Source: Acephala macrosclerotiorum
Lineage: Eukaryota; Ascomycota; Leotiomycetes; Helotiales; Mollisiaceae
Direction: 5' to 3'
Length of the DNA stretch: 46,495 nt
Assembly (NCBI GenBank): GCA_014904845.1
Contig: MU119558.1
Coordinates: 1 to 46,495 of the forward strand
Made by a program: the position numbers and the translations under genes. Numbering within the stretch: position 1 is the first letter of the stretch; each line of letters begins with the position of its first letter. The notes beneath the pieces were generated by a model. It did not search any database and was not told the origin of the DNA. It saw only the letters and a list, made by a program, of their open reading frames with translations. Shown in pieces: positions 12,058-24,500 of this stretch.

Positions 12058-13326
12058 GAGGGGCCCTGGGGTCAAAGGGGGTTGGGGAAGTGTTGGGGGC
12101 ATGGGAATGGGAAGAAAGGCATAGAGAGAAATTGTACAACGGTTTAATGGTAACAGGTAACATAGGCAACATGAAGATATGATGGGATGACGGGACGGAT
12201 GGTTATATGGGATGGGTATTTGCACTTAGTAAGCTGGCAGAAAAGCAATGATATCCACGCATTCTGCGACATTGAATAACTGGATTTGTCCGTCTCGCTA
12301 CCCCTGAATCCATGATGAATCCATCCCAAAGTCAAAGTTTTAGGATATTCTCTATACTAAGTTCTCCGTTATAGGACCACACAATCAGATTACTGCGAAT
12401 ATCCTTCACCAGGAGGATATTCAAGATTTTCAATGTCCCAACTCAGTATTGACACTCTAGACCGTTTGAACGTTCCACCACCACTCAGAGTTCTAAGTCA
12501 TTGATTTTCAACCGTTCACTAACCCCGATTCTCCATCCCAAGATCCACCAATATAACCCCACAAAGCAAAACATCATCTACAGCCAAAAACACCCACTCT
12601 CTACAACGTCCTAATTTCACACTCCATTCACTTATCATACTATAATAACAAACCTGGGATTATAAATCTATATTTTCCAAGCATTTTTCCAGACATTTTT
12701 AAGCAACGAAAACCAAACTCAACGACTTTACTTTAAAAGTATAAAATACGTATAAATCGAAATTATTTAAACTTGTAATACGATATTTATAAGAAATTAT
12801 AATGAGTTTATAGGGCAAATCTAAATCAATTTAATTTCGTGATTAAAACCAAAATTTGGTTTTAGCGTTTGTTTTTAGCAAGAAGCTTTGAAGAGCCTTA
12901 AGACTTATAATCCCAGGCTCGTAACTGTATACGTTATCCTCTCTCGAACAGATCCAAAATGCCCTCATCTTACATCTGCCATGTCCTGAGCCGTTATTCG
13001 TATGTTTCGGCGGGGGAGATCACAAGAATCAAAAATGAAAGGGCCGAAGACTGATCACACGTCGCTTTGAACAGAGGCAAACACACCAGGATTTAAGAGG
13101 GGGCGAAAAACGTAATTTGCAATGCGTACTGAACAATGCTATGCACTTACGACTGCTGTAACCTCGTATACACTATTCAGCTCTTCTTTCTCGTCAACTC
13201 CATCCATTCCTCTCCTCAACACCAACACCCATTTCCCATTTCACTCCACTCCCATCTCGTTCCCCCTCACACCCGTCGCCGTTCGCTATATCATATCAAT
13301 TCCACAACGGAGGACATATAGGAAGC
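12058..13326. other. Convergent intergenic region with a small AT-rich patch
   Basis: The 3' ends of the spartin-like gene and the Bbc1/Mti1-like gene face each other here. A weakly AT-rich patch lies at about 12,700-12,860, with CG-retaining stretches that resemble a short, mildly mutated repeat. The pyrimidine-rich stretch near 13,170-13,290 probably belongs to the 3' UTR of the minus-strand gene, read in antisense. No reading frame or RNA gene is supportable. Confidence 0.5.
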
Positions 13327-16300
13327 TCAGTTCTGACCTTGCCACCCGACCCAACTCCTCGGCATAACCCTCCAAATCTTCACCTCCCCACTCCTCAAAT
13401 CGTCCAACTTAAAACTCTCCATCTTAACTTTCTTACTCTCCCTTCCTTGCTCCCAAGCCCTAACCTTCTTCTTCGTCCCATCCCACTCCGCCACAATACC
13501 CACATGATCTGGTTTCCCAACCTCCATACTATACTTAGCATGCATCGGTCCATGCTTACCTTGAAACCTCGTATTCCGCAATGTGATGATATCACCGGGA
13601 CGGATCTCGTCGTTCTGCTGCGTGGAGGCGTTGGCGAGGTTCGAGTAGATGATTGCGCCGTAGGCGCGGGTTCCGACCGGTAGGAGGGCAGAGGTTAGGG
13701 GTTTGAGGAGCTCGTTGATTAAGCCTTGGGGTGTGCCGTCTCCGACGATGGTTTCTTTGCGGGAGTGAACGGCGTCGGAGATGCGGCGGCCGAATTGTTC
13801 GTGGGCTTGCTCCAGTTGGTCTTGTCGGGAGCGAGCGGGTGGTTGTTCGTGCCGTTGCTCGAGCTTGATGTTTGCGGGATCTTCGGCTGCGAATGTGGCG
13901 GTGATGATGGTTTGTGAGTAGTCTTGGAAGAGGACGTAGAGTTCTTTTACGACAACGGATTTGCCGCGTTTGACTTGGGATGATTCTTCGAATTCGAGGA
14001 GCATGTCTCGTCGGCCTTGGAAGACTGGAGGGACGCCTCTTGGTTGTGTCCACCAGAATGATCGGGGAGCGAGGTCTACGTCGTTGGCGACGTAGCCGGA
14101 GTCCATGGACATTCTACTAAGCTCGACAGAACGTCTTGCCGTGGTTGCCGAGCGTGAAACCTCAATAGATTGGCGAGGTGGCGCTCTGGTGCTGGGCGGA
14201 GGTGCTTCCTCACGTGGCGGCGGTGGAGGAATTGGTCTATCTTGAGGCGGAGAAGTATACGTCCTTGGTGGAGAAGTACCGTAGATATCTTCTTCTTCTG
14301 GTCGCTCAGTATCATCGAAATTCAGACCACCAGTCATGGCAGGAATGATCGGAAGCTTCGGTGCAGCACTGGCAGTATACTTGTAAGGATCATAGTCATC
14401 GTCATCTTGCTCCCAAGGTGCAGGCATCTTTCCGGGCGGCGGAGGTGGAGGGGCGGCTCTGGGCATGTCCGCTGATTGCCGCGCGTTGGGCGGAGGTTGC
14501 GAAGGCAGTGGAGGAGGCACAGCTCTAGGGGCTGCCGCTGAAGGAAGAGGAGGTGGCAAAGAGGCAGGGGTTCGAACTGGAGTGTTGTCGTCGAGACTAG
14601 AGTCTCTGTTATGTGCTTTCAGGGCGTCCTTGTGAGGTACCGCTGAGGCGATGTCAGTATCGTAGTCGCCCTCATATTCCGTGACCTCTTCGTCGCTTGG
14701 ATCAGGAGCAGGGTGCCTAGGCGATTGCAGGTTACCATTATCACCAGTGGTTGGCCTACTGATAGGAGCAGGAGCTGTCGGAGGGGGCGGTGGAGGGGCT
14801 CTATTCTGAACTGGGGGGGCAGCGCCGGGTATAGGAGGTGGGAGTCGACTATTTCGCTTATTTGTACTTGGGGTCGTAAGTGAGGTTGGCGATATTTGTT
14901 GTTCCGTTACTCCAAAATACGAAGCCCGTCTCGCATTAGGAGATTTTGGCGATCCTAGACCATCTGTTGAAGTTCTTGGGGGCGGTCGAGGAGCCTCTCC
15001 TGTTGGACTGGCTAGATTCATGGTTTGAGCCCGAGCCAAGGGCTGCTCGTTATCCGATTCGTATCCAGCACTTGGAGACATTGGAGGAGTAGGTCGTGCT
15101 ATTACAATCAGGATAGGCTAGTATTTGGGTTTGAATTTACTTACACGCAAGAGGAACAGGAGGTGGTGCTGGCCTTCCTCCTGGAATTGGCGGTGCAGCA
15201 CCATCGTTGGACGGGACTGGTTAAGATTAGCACACTGTCTTGTTTCTGCGATGAATGCTGTTACCTGATGGCGGAGCACTTCGTTCTTGTGGTGCCTCCT
15301 CTTCAACGTCAGACTCATCATCAGCAGGCTTACTTAAAACAGGTGCTGGTGCGTCCTCATGCCCAAGCTGCCTATCAGTTTCCTCTGGGCTGCGCACTCT
15401 AGACAATCCAGGTAGAGCAATTCCGGGCATGGGAACAGGAGGAGCACGTGAAGTTGGGGATGAAACCTCTTCCTGTTCTAGTCGTTTGTCGGTAGTCGAT
15501 TTCTTCTTCTTGGGAGGTGCCATTGGACTTGGCATTGGCATTGCACCAAACATCCCATGCATACCCATACCACCGCTCATTTTGGCCATGCGTGCTCTCA
15601 ATTCCTCTCTTCGACGAACCTCGGGATCAACATCCTCCTCTTCATCCTCTTCGTCTTCTTCTTCCTCCTCATTTTCACCCTGTGGTGCTTCCTCTTCAGT
15701 AGCACCCTCTTCCTCACCAACTTCAGGCTCATGAGATGGTGCATTAGGAGCACGCATTGGTATCTGAGGAGGTGCTCTCGTTCTCGGCTTTTCATCACTG
15801 TCGTCAATATCCTGTGGATCTTCGGTAGTTTCACCGGCGCCAGACATGTCTGCTTCATTCCCATCCCCAAACGATTTGCGAGGTGGAGCATCTGCAGCGC
15901 CTCGAGAAGATTTGCGCTTTCTTGGAACTTCTCGGACAGAGTCTATCGAAGGCTTGCTTTCACTAGTCTCCTTTCTCTCAAGAACAGCTCCCTCCTCTTC
16001 GCCTTCAGCGTGACCATGAGACTCCGTGCGCTTCTTAACAGGCTTCTTGGGTTTCTCCTTCTTCTGAGCTGCCTCTGCATGACGAGCTGCCTGTTCCATC
16101 TGCTGTTTCTGCAAGAGAGCAATTCGATCCTTCAAGCTCGTTGGCTTTGGCTGGTCTTCCTCCTCGCCCTCATTTCCGCCTGGGACCAACCCCGCTTTCT
16201 CCGCTTGTTCCTGGGTCTCCGCTTGACTGGCAGCTATTTCTGGGTCTTCCTCCCTTCTGTATATCTTCTGAGGTGCCATCTCTCGGGTTGGCGGGGGAAT

Positions 16301-16957
16301 GTAGGCATTCTTGCTAGGAGGTGGGGCAACGAATGACTTTTTAATTGAGTAGTTTGCCCCTCCACCAAAACCTGATCCCAATCCTCCGGGCTTGAACGGC
16401 GCAGGAGGCGGAGCTGCCTTATTGAATGCTGCAATACGGTCCTTGAACGAATTCCCACTGGGCTTCTCGGAGACAGGAGGAGGTGCTGGTTTCGGCGCAG
16501 ACGGAGCTGGCTTCGCTACTGGAGGTACAGAGACTTCTGCAGATTTGGGCGGAGGTGGAGAGGTCACTTTCTGGGGTTCCGGAATCGATGGAGGAGGTGC
16601 TCGTGCAGCTGGCGCCTCATAAATCTCTTCTGGCTCAGGCTCTGGTTCAGGTTCATGAACTGGCTCCGGAATATACGCTGGTTCCGCTGCAGGTTCAGGC
16701 GCATGTTCTGTCTCTTTCTTTGGACGATTCATGCGCGTTGGCCTTGGAGGAGCCGTAGGTTCATACTTCTCCACAAAATTCTTTGGAAATATGCCCTCCT
16801 GCTTCACTCCGTTGGCATCCACGTACTCTCCCGAATACCAATCGTCGTCTTCCTCCTCTGTGACCGTAATGATCTGCCCATTCGGAAAATGAAGGTCGTC
16901 TTCATGCGGAGAGGTGTATTCGTAGACCGCCTTGACTTTGAATGGCGGACTAGACAT
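13327..16957 (-). CDS. BBC1: SH3-domain actin patch protein, Bbc1/Mti1-like
   Basis: Three exons on the minus strand, 16957-15265, 15216-15145 and 15098-13327, with introns of 48 and 46 nt, give 1,178 residues. The start is the ATG of MSSPPFKVKAVYEYTS. Residues 5-65 form an SH3 domain with the usual marks: AVYEY, the acidic RT loop (PHEDDLHF), DDDWYSGEY and GIFPKNFVEKY. A long disordered middle holds many polyproline runs, acidic patches (an E/D-rich run coded near 15,640-15,700) and KDRIAAFNK / KDRIALLQK repeats. The last 240 residues, from about FWWTQPRGVPPVF on, match the conserved C-terminal domain of Bbc1/Mti1. In yeast, Bbc1 binds type I myosins and Las17/WASP at cortical actin patches and restrains actin assembly during endocytosis. 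The 72-nt middle exon is Pro-rich and in frame. The gene is divergent from the Rtr1 gene. Confidence 0.88.
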
Positions 16958-17591
16958 CTTGATCGTGTACAGATGTAGATTGTGTGAAGCAAACAGACAC
17001 AACTGGCTGCCTGGAGAGCTATAACCGGAGCGCGCCTCCGAGGCAGATCACACACGGGGTACGATGGTATTCGCAGATCTGGTTCTGTAGAACGGTACGC
17101 AATGCTGGAGTATGTGGTGTGCTATAGACCAGGTAAGAGGAAAGTTGAATTGTATGAGCGGGGCGTTGATGTTGCTAGTCTACGTCAGCGCATGAACGAC
17201 GATGTGTGAAACGGCAGCTGTCAGAATGGATAAATTCTCATGCCCTTCAGATCTAGAAATTGTCACATCTTACCAGACGAATATCTTCAGACGACGATAA
17301 AGAATCAATTACAAAACAAAGAGTTGGCTTGGACAATTGCCCTAATGCAGTGGCCTGGCAGAGAGGTCAAGCGGTGGGTAGTAGAAGTTGTCCCGGGTGA
17401 AGTGGGACATCGACAGGGGTCTTTCGTTTCCGACAGTGCCGCATCACCTTTAAACATGCCCAGTGAAGCATTGTTTGCCTTCGAGATTAGGTGATATCTT
17501 TCTTTCCTGCGAGGCTTTTGCATCACGAGTAAACTCTACTTATGCCACGGTAATCGTCATCTCCTGTCGGCAGAAGCCCTGCAAATGCACG
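16958..17591. promoter_or_regulatory. Divergent promoter region between the BBC1-like and RTR1-like genes
   Basis: The two start codons are 634 bp apart and point away from each other, so both promoters must lie here. Just upstream of the RTR1-like ATG the frame stays open for 43 codons without an ATG, so I treat that stretch as leader. No clear TATA box or operator can be named. Confidence 0.5.
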
Positions 17592-18521
17592 ATGATGGGG
17601 ACCGCCAAGCAGCCCAAGTCCATTCTCAAGAAGTCATCCTACCCCGCTACATCTGCGACATCCTCCAAAAGTAAAGAAGAGCGTGACCGAGAAGTAGCTC
17701 TGTACCATGCGAATCTCATCCAGCAACGAAAAGAGATAGAGCTCGAGATTCTGCTCTCTACTGAGACCCTCATCGACTATCCACTTGCTGGTCCTCCTTA
17801 CGATGCCTCGAATCCATCTCCTGCAGACGCAAAGACTTTCAAGGAGCTTCTACGTCCATTCCTACCTAGCAACTACGATGAGCTCATCGTTGAGCGAAAC
17901 ATAAATAACCATTGCGGTTATACACTGTGTCCAAATCCACGACAGAAAGATGGTGGAGGTGGCAGATACCGCATACTCGGCATGAATGGCAAGGCGAAAG
18001 ACTTCAAGGTGGTAGAGAGGGAAGAGCTTGAGAAATGGTGCTCCCCAGAATGTGCTAGGAGGGCACTATACGTTCGAGTCCAGTTGAGTGAGACTGTTGC
18101 TTGGGAACGAGGAGCTGGAGAGTCTGCAGTCAACATCGACCTTCTAGACGAGCCAAAGCCGATGGAAGCTTCTATCACGGCAGATCTGCAGAAGTTAGAT
18201 CTCCAGTCAGAGAGTACTGCCAGCAAGAAGGATGCCGCAGACCTAGCTCTGGAAAGAGGGGACAAGGCGCAGGCCGCAAGAAGTGCTGTTTTCGATTTCA
18301 AGATTCAAGAGAAAGACGTCTCGAAACCTGCACAGGCACCATCTTTGGAGGACAAGGACCTTAGTGATAGGCTTGACACTTTGCATCTGACACTGGAGGG
18401 ACACACAAGTAGCTTTGGTAGTCGGCGAGAGAAACGCCATAAGGAAGCATTGGATGGAGCCAATTTAGAGGATGATCCCATGGATGACGACAGTGAGGAG
18501 GATACGGATTGGCGGATTTAA
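17592..18521 (+). CDS. RTR1: RNA polymerase II CTD phosphatase of the Rtr1/RPAP2 family
   Basis: A single exon of 309 residues. The start is the first of two adjacent ATG codons; the codon stretch before it is open but has no ATG. Residues 30-60 form a charged helix (KSKEERDREVALYHANLIQQ). The Rtr1/RPAP2 zinc finger (Pfam PF04181) is spread over residues 108-154, with Cys108 and Cys113 in NHCGYTLCPNP and Cys150 and Cys154 in KWCSPECARRALY; a typical stretch RYRILGMNGKAKDFKV lies between. The family removes phosphate from Ser5/Tyr1 of the Rpb1 C-terminal repeats and helps import of polymerase II into the nucleus. The acidic C-terminus (DDPMDDDSEEDTDWRI) is disordered. The minus-strand neighbour Bbc1 starts 634 bp upstream. 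Confidence 0.88.
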   Translation: MMGTAKQPKSILKKSSYPATSATSSKSKEERDREVALYHANLIQQRKEIELEILLSTETLIDYPLAGPPYDASNPSPADAKTFKELLRPFLPSNYDELIVERNINNHCGYTLCPNPRQKDGGGGRYRILGMNGKAKDFKVVEREELEKWCSPECARRALYVRVQLSETVAWERGAGESAVNIDLLDEPKPMEASITADLQKLDLQSESTASKKDAADLALERGDKAQAARSAVFDFKIQEKDVSKPAQAPSLEDKDLSDRLDTLHLTLEGHTSSFGSRREKRHKEALDGANLEDDPMDDDSEEDTDWRI

Positions 18522-18990
18522 GCATTTACTTGGCGTTTCGGGATCAACTACGGAGTTGAAAATTGGACAGTATTGAGATACCCAGGGTGGAAAAGTTTAG
18601 GCCTTGTAGGAATGAATCAAGAAGCTTCCAGCAGTATCAGTCACAATCAATCATCTCATCCACAGGAAATCGTGGCATGAGGCTCTACCCTCATCGAACA
18701 GCTTGTGTGCCTCCAAATGCCGTAGAAGTACGATAGTCGCGCAGCTGGGCTGGTCTGAAAAGGCGACATCATTGTATGGTCAAACCCACAGGATCAGAGG
18801 TTCACTATGCATGAGAAAAGGGAAAATGGCAATCAAGCATCATCTCCAGAGGAGAATCAGCGACACCTGTGTGGGAAATGACCTCACATTGATCTAGTAT
18901 GCATAACCATCCAGCGAGACGCCCAGAAGCAACCAGATCCATGACCGAGCCAACTCATCCATGATATCCCATTTTGTGCGAATCGAAAAC
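18522..18990. other. Convergent intergenic region, RTR1-like and RPS17 3' ends
   Basis: The 469 bp between two converging stop codons should hold both 3' UTRs. I see no further gene or RNA in it. Confidence 0.6.
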
Positions 18991-19541
18991 TCAGTTTCTC
19001 GGGGGGCGGTCGTTGAATCTGCGCGGTCTCTCGACAGCTTGTTGTTGCGAGACAGCGACGACGGTGACTGGGACGGAATCGAACTGTGAAACTGTCAGAA
19101 TATTACCCCACACGAGTGGAAAATTGGTAGAACGTACACCAAGGCTCTTGAGGAGATCCTTTGTATCGGTATCAACCTCGAGTTGTCCGGTCTCGGTCTG
19201 GCTGAAGTCGAGGGCAGAAATTTCGGGGACGTATTGATCCTTTCTCTCACGCTCCTCTTCTTGGAGCTTGAAGGAGATACCACGGACAGGACCACGTTGA
19301 ATACGCTTCATCAAATGGGTAGTGTAACCGGCAATCTAATCATCTATCATCAGTACAGCACTTTCCCATCTGCGAGCAGTCTGCGCAGTCGTACCTTGTT
19401 GCGGAGGCGCTTCGAGGCAATGATGGCGATCTCATCGCAGATTCTCTTGTTGGTCTCGAAATCGAGGGTCAACTTGGGGTAGTATCGCTCAATGATGACC
19501 TTGGCGGACTTCTTGACGGTCTTGGTACGAACGCGACCCAT
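18991..19541 (-). CDS. RPS17: Small ribosomal subunit protein eS17 (RPS17)
   Basis: Three exons on the minus strand, 19541-19395, 19335-19138 and 19083-18991, with introns of 59 and 54 nt in phase 0, give 145 residues, the usual length. The start [18 protein letters not shown] and the segment [20 protein letters not shown] are diagnostic. Exon 2 gives [20 protein letters not shown] followed by the YVPEISALD segment, and exon 3 starts [15 protein letters not shown]. The protein belongs to the 40S subunit head and is needed for maturation of 18S rRNA. Using GTACGT as the second donor gives the family-typical SLG-FDS join. The upstream stretch has a pyrimidine-rich look in the coding sense, as is common in ribosomal protein promoters. 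Confidence 0.95.
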
Positions 19542-20027
19542 GATTGCGGTTTTTCGTGAATGTCGAAATTGGAGTTGTCGAGGGGAAGATTTTGAATTTC
19601 TTTCAATTGAACGGTGCGATTGTGGTTTTCGCTTATCTGTATGAAATAAGCTTAGCTCAGAACTAGCTGTCTACACGTGATCCACCTCGAATATCAATGC
19701 CATCAAGATGCGAAAGGAATTGCTCAAGAGTTCTATGAGCCGCAAATCGCCTCAAAATTACATATCGTGGAGTTCAACCCTACTTAAACCTCAACTCACC
19801 ACTGGTTTTAGGCATAGGCAAGTAAGAGCTCAGAACTTAAAATAGCTACGGGAGTCGATGTTGAATCGGTAATATTAAGGCTCGAAAGCGGATTGCATCT
19901 TGACAAGTACAAACATAGCGTCCCATCGAGTAAGGATCATTAAGTTGGGAGGAGTATGGTGTACATTGTCTCTATTCTATAGACCAACCCACTCACGCTA
20001 TGCTATAATGTACAATCCAAATGTAAA
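19542..20027. other. Intergenic region upstream of RPS17
   Basis: These 486 bp lie between the RPS17 start and the Mrp51 stop, both on the minus strand. They should hold the RPS17 promoter and 5' UTR together with the Mrp51 terminator. The sequence near 19,620-19,670 (GCTTATCTGTATG..) could include a 5' UTR intron, as is common in ribosomal protein genes, but I cannot settle it. Confidence 0.45.
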
Positions 20028-21551
20028 CTACATGTTTTCCTCTTCACCCTTCAGAAGGTCATCCATCTCCCTGCTCGCCACATCTCCTCTCGCCTGCTTC
20101 GCCGATGTCTCTTTCGCCATCATATTCCTCTTCACACTCAGCCCGTAGCCACTGGCATATCTATTTCCTGCTTGGGCTGCTGCATTCAAGCCTGGTACGT
20201 GATTCCAGCTGGGCTTCGAGGCCGGCGCAGTAGTTGTTTGAATCTGATCCGTGGTGCCCTCGTGCACCGCCACAGCCTCCACATCTGCTCCTCGGACCTT
20301 CAAGATAACCTTGCCGCTAGAATCGACTTGGGCGTGCGAAGGGTCAACATAAGCCTTGCTGCCGCCCTTCTTATCCGGATCGATAGTGAGAAGAGAGGCT
20401 GACTGGTTACGTTTGCCGCCGATGGAGATGTTGCTTCGGTCAAAACCATCCCATCCAGTTGGAAGAGCAGTCACGAATCCTCCTACTCCTAACGCTGCCC
20501 CAAAGTTTCCGACCCCTCCGGATTTTGGTAGGACCACACGAGCCTTCACAGGCGGTTTGTGGCTTTGTGGCCCAAATTTGGGATGATTGTATACATGAGC
20601 GCTGGTAAGACCATACGACAAACCTGCGGACGGGTGCGTTTTTGGAGGACCGCCATCAGAATACGGCGATACAGAGCTTACGTCGTGAGGTAGATCTGCA
20701 ATAAGTGCATTATCGGATTCTGGAGCTCTGTCCAACATTGAAGAAATCGCTTCCTCGACAACTTGCGCTTTGATTTGGGGAGGTGGCGGTAGGTCAAGGA
20801 ACACTCGAATCAACTTGTACAGTTCTGCTCGATCGTAACGCAGGGCCTTGACGTATTCTGTCATTTGCTCTTCCGTGACATCTTCTGTCTCTATCGCGGT
20901 TGGAGGCTCTTCCTCGCCAATAGCTCTCCGGCGGGCTTCTGTTGTAAGGGACCTAGCGCAGGCAACTCGTAGGAATTTTCGAAAGTCACTCTTCTTGTCC
21001 TGAACCTGCCTCATGACATATGCATTGAAGTCTCCCTCGGTCATTCCAGCAAGCCATGGTCCCTTATAATTCCAACGGGCACTGTCCCTTAGCGAAAATT
21101 GGTCGGTTGGCTCTGTGGTGGAATCGATATCGTCCTCAAACACACTCTTCCTATCCTCATGCACATAACCCCCTGCGTTCTTCTTTAAAGCTATGGTGAG
21201 TGGTACGCCCATCTCTTGCCATTTCTGCAACGTAAGAGCATGGTCTGCAGACGAACCAAACTCGGTGATGTGTTCGAACGTATCAATCGCATCAACTCGT
21301 ATAAAAGGTGTGGAAGTCTTCGTCGTCGATCGCAGAGGTAACGGTCGTTTGAACCCCCAGTCTCCTCTCGCCCGTGATGATGGTAGCGTGGTGATTGAGA
21401 GGTGTGTAGGATGTGGGAGGGTGGCAGTGTCAGAGTTGAATATTGCTGTAACTGAGAGATCACCCATCGGCCGGGGCAATGGGGTAGGGATTGAGAAGAC
21501 TCTCGATGCTCTCAAGAGAGCGCCTCCTGGCGATACGCTCCGCGAAGCCAT
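20028..21551 (-). CDS. MRP51: Mitochondrial small ribosomal subunit protein Mrp51 (bS1m)
   Basis: A single exon of 507 residues. The start is the ATG of MASRSVSPGGALLRASRVF, whose LLR.SR.FS..P.LPRP context is typical for fungal Mrp51; the frame is open for 31 more codons upstream but without an ATG. Further family marks are SSRARGDWGFKRPLP, FIRVDAIDTFEHITEFGSS and the central RWNYKGPWLAGMTEGDFNAY. The C-terminal part has low complexity (GGVGNFGAALGVGGFVT). Mrp51 (Pfam PF11709) is part of the mitochondrial 37S/28S subunit; in yeast it takes part in translation starts on mitochondrial mRNAs. The family's N-terminal part serves as the mitochondrial address. Confidence 0.87.
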   Translation of the reverse strand: MASRSVSPGGALLRASRVFSIPTPLPRPMGDLSVTAIFNSDTATLPHPTHLSITTLPSSRARGDWGFKRPLPLRSTTKTSTPFIRVDAIDTFEHITEFGSSADHALTLQKWQEMGVPLTIALKKNAGGYVHEDRKSVFEDDIDSTTEPTDQFSLRDSARWNYKGPWLAGMTEGDFNAYVMRQVQDKKSDFRKFLRVACARSLTTEARRRAIGEEEPPTAIETEDVTEEQMTEYVKALRYDRAELYKLIRVFLDLPPPPQIKAQVVEEAISSMLDRAPESDNALIADLPHDVSSVSPYSDGGPPKTHPSAGLSYGLTSAHVYNHPKFGPQSHKPPVKARVVLPKSGGVGNFGAALGVGGFVTALPTGWDGFDRSNISIGGKRNQSASLLTIDPDKKGGSKAYVDPSHAQVDSSGKVILKVRGADVEAVAVHEGTTDQIQTTTAPASKPSWNHVPGLNAAAQAGNRYASGYGLSVKRNMMAKETSAKQARGDVASREMDDLLKGEEENM

Positions 21552-24500
21552 CGTAGCCTTGTGGGTAGTCGGGCGTTCAAAATACGCCCGAGAGGTGAAG
21601 ACTTTGGTAGAGACAACGACCCGCAGTCTGCAGCTTCCTTTCACTGCCTCAGATTCGTGCCCAAGGCACTTCTCGGGGGCCCAATGCTACTCTGCCAGGG
21701 CTTGGGAGGATTTGGAGCTGGAGTCGGGCGATTGAAAGCTTGGGTGTGAAAGCAATTGATGATGAGGGTCACGATAATTATTTTGGCATTTGACGCTAGC
21801 CGAACAATCCCTGCACATACCTCACAGTGTCATCTCAGTACATCTATCTTTACGGCAACTTTCTTTGGCTCAAAACTATAGACCACTTCTGTTCTCTATG
21901 TACGTCTTGTCAGGATATTACTACCAATTCCGTGATTCTCCGCTGTTCTTGAGTGAAGAATCACCCATTAATGGCCTCCTCAATCAATATATTGCATACA
22001 CCTGGGGCTCGAGTCTTTCTCTCTCTTTCTTGTTACCGCGCTTGCTGGAACATTTCTTGACCTCAAGCAGCCCTGCATTTACTCTATTCGGATAGTAGCT
22101 AGTGCTGTACGAAATGCCTCTAATTCTAGACATGTGATGCATTGCAAATGCCGCCATGAATGCGAGGTAGACCATCTCTAAACACTCTAAATAGTGTATG
22201 ACGAGTCGGAGCTGATTTGTTTAATCAAGAGCTGTAATACTTCAGCAGTTGTCTAAATCTCACAGTACGAAGATATGCAAGTGCAGCCGAAGCCATCTCG
22301 AAAAGTTCCTCACAAACGCATAAGTACGCAAACATGTTCCATCTGAAACCTACATTCAACATCGCGGCTATAGTGAGATGGGCGAGGTCGAATAGATGTA
22401 GAGGAGCATGGTAGTGCCAGCTTCGAAGACGTAGGCAAGCATTGCTATGAAGTTTCGAATGAGATGCTGTTGCTGAGGGCTGAACTCACCCGATGAGCAC
22501 AAATCCTCGACCGTCACTTTGAAGCCACCGTTTTCGAAAGTCATAGCTATTAATACCACATCTGCCGGCTATCATATACTTTTCATCCCCTCACTTATTG
22601 ACAAGGGCGTTTTTCCGAAGACGATTGCTATCAAATCGCTGTCTTTCAAAAGCTTAAGTCATACCTTTTCAACTGTACTGCTTTTCAACAAATCTACCCT
22701 TTCTACAAATCACTTTACTTCAAACTTTCCGATTCCTTCTATGCAAATGTTTCGTACTCACGATTATGCCCATCCACAACAGGAACTGCAAAGTTATTTT
22801 ATCGCTCGAGGCATTTTAACGTCTCGCAAACAATCTACTATTCCATTCCCCTTCCACGCTCCTCCACCTCCACCCTCTCTCCTTTCATTTCTTTTCCTTT
22901 TCTTCCCTTCTCTACTCTCTCCTCCAATTGCTCCTTGAGCATCATCACCCCCTTCTCTAGCCACCGTCCTGTCCCTCCTCTCACAAAGTCCCAACAAATC
23001 CACCCCATAACAACCAACACACACCCAACCTCCAACGGTACCAAGTGGCCCCTAGCACGATAGATACAACCCCCGACACCACAAGGGCAGCAGCAGTAGC
23101 TCACACCTCGGTGCTCTGTTTCGCTCAAGGTGGTGTTGCAAGGTAGGGAGGCTATGGTTGAGGGGTCCGTGGTTGAGAGGTTTTGGAGGTAGAAGCGGGA
23201 GAGATGAAGGAGACAACTTGGGGTAGGTGAGGGACGAGGTTGTCGTTGAGGTGGCGATGGCCGAGGGGGATACCTGGGCGGAGCCTGAGGGCGCGGGTTG
23301 AAGGGAAGTTGCTGGAGGGATGATTGATAACATTACATTGTTGAGGACGGGGACGAGGACGAGGACGAGGACGATTATGGTGTGGGGTATTAGATGCGTA
23401 CTTTGTTGATGCAAGTCTTTTCTTCTCTAGGATTTGATTGGAAGTGGAGTTCCTAGGTCAATTAGCATTCATATTTAATAATGATGTAAGATCTAGGACA
23501 GAGGTGGAACCTAGAAGAGATCTGAAGGTCGTAGTATCACACCTATGAGTGAGAGGGGTGGTATTCTCACGATGTGAGGTTGTGGGGTTCTAAGGTTGTT
23601 TTCAGTGGAAGTAATGAGAATGGTATCAAGGTATCAAAGAAGAGATTGAATATCTTGAATCTCTCTCTGATGAGACTCGTTGCAGACTTCGAATCATTTT
23701 CGACCCAGTCGCCAAACTCGACCTATGCAGATATTCAATTAATCTTCGTGCGAATCTTTGCTCTACCCAAATAGTAAAGTTCAAGGTTGAGACAGTCAAC
23801 TTTCTATGCTTTTACACATAGTGGAGTGTGAGCATAATGTTGGACGATGAAGGGTGGAAGATCAAAATGGCTTGAGAGTAGGAAAATAGAAGCAAGAATA
23901 TTTTAGACAATGTCGTGATTTTGAACTCGAACTATGGTATGCACATTCGATCCACTGTTTCGTAACGCAGGAGGAGAAGGATGACATCAATTCTACCATG
24001 AAACAACGTGAATACCGAAAGGAAAACTCATCATCGTCACCAAACACACCTTCCTCTTCTCGCCCCTCATCCAAGAACAATTCTCTGACATCCTATTACA
24101 CTTACACTTTGTCAACACTCTATCTATCTCTGTCCAGGGGAGGGCATGTCCGAAAATCAATATAAATATCAAAAAGTGAAACAAAGTCTCCAGCCATCTC
24201 TCAAAACTAAAAACATCGTCTAAGGTCTGATCACTACAAACAAACAAACAAACATCTCTAATCATCCCAAACATGTTGCACTGGCGAACATAAACTTTGT
24301 CATTTTAGAGAGGCGACACCATTCCGTACTCGTTCAAGCAAAGAAAGACGAACGTTGTCAAAAAAGAAAAAAAAAGAAGGAAAAAAAAAGCTTTCCTGCT
24401 CTCAAATTCTCATATTCGATCTATCTCTTTCCATGAAGAAAGCCTCAGCGTATCTCTACGGTATGAATAATGAAACTTTTAACACCTTTAATCGCTCTCA

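Noticed and set aside
19084..19137. Reading RPS17 exon 2 through into exon 3 without splicing
   Set aside because: The frame stays open through the 54-nt segment, but it adds 18 residues foreign to eS17, while splicing at GTACGT..CAG restores the family sequence and usual length.
22368..22544. Small minus-strand frame from an ATG at 22544 with a 45-nt GTGAGT..TAG intron
   Set aside because: Splice sites fit, but the product is only 43 residues (58 unspliced), with no homology visible. It is kept as a hint in the findings rather than as a gene.
23052..23414. 120-codon minus-strand frame with a signal-peptide-like start
   Set aside because: The frame does not begin with ATG and the VLVLVLV stretch is a translated GGACGA repeat. 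The rest has no signature.
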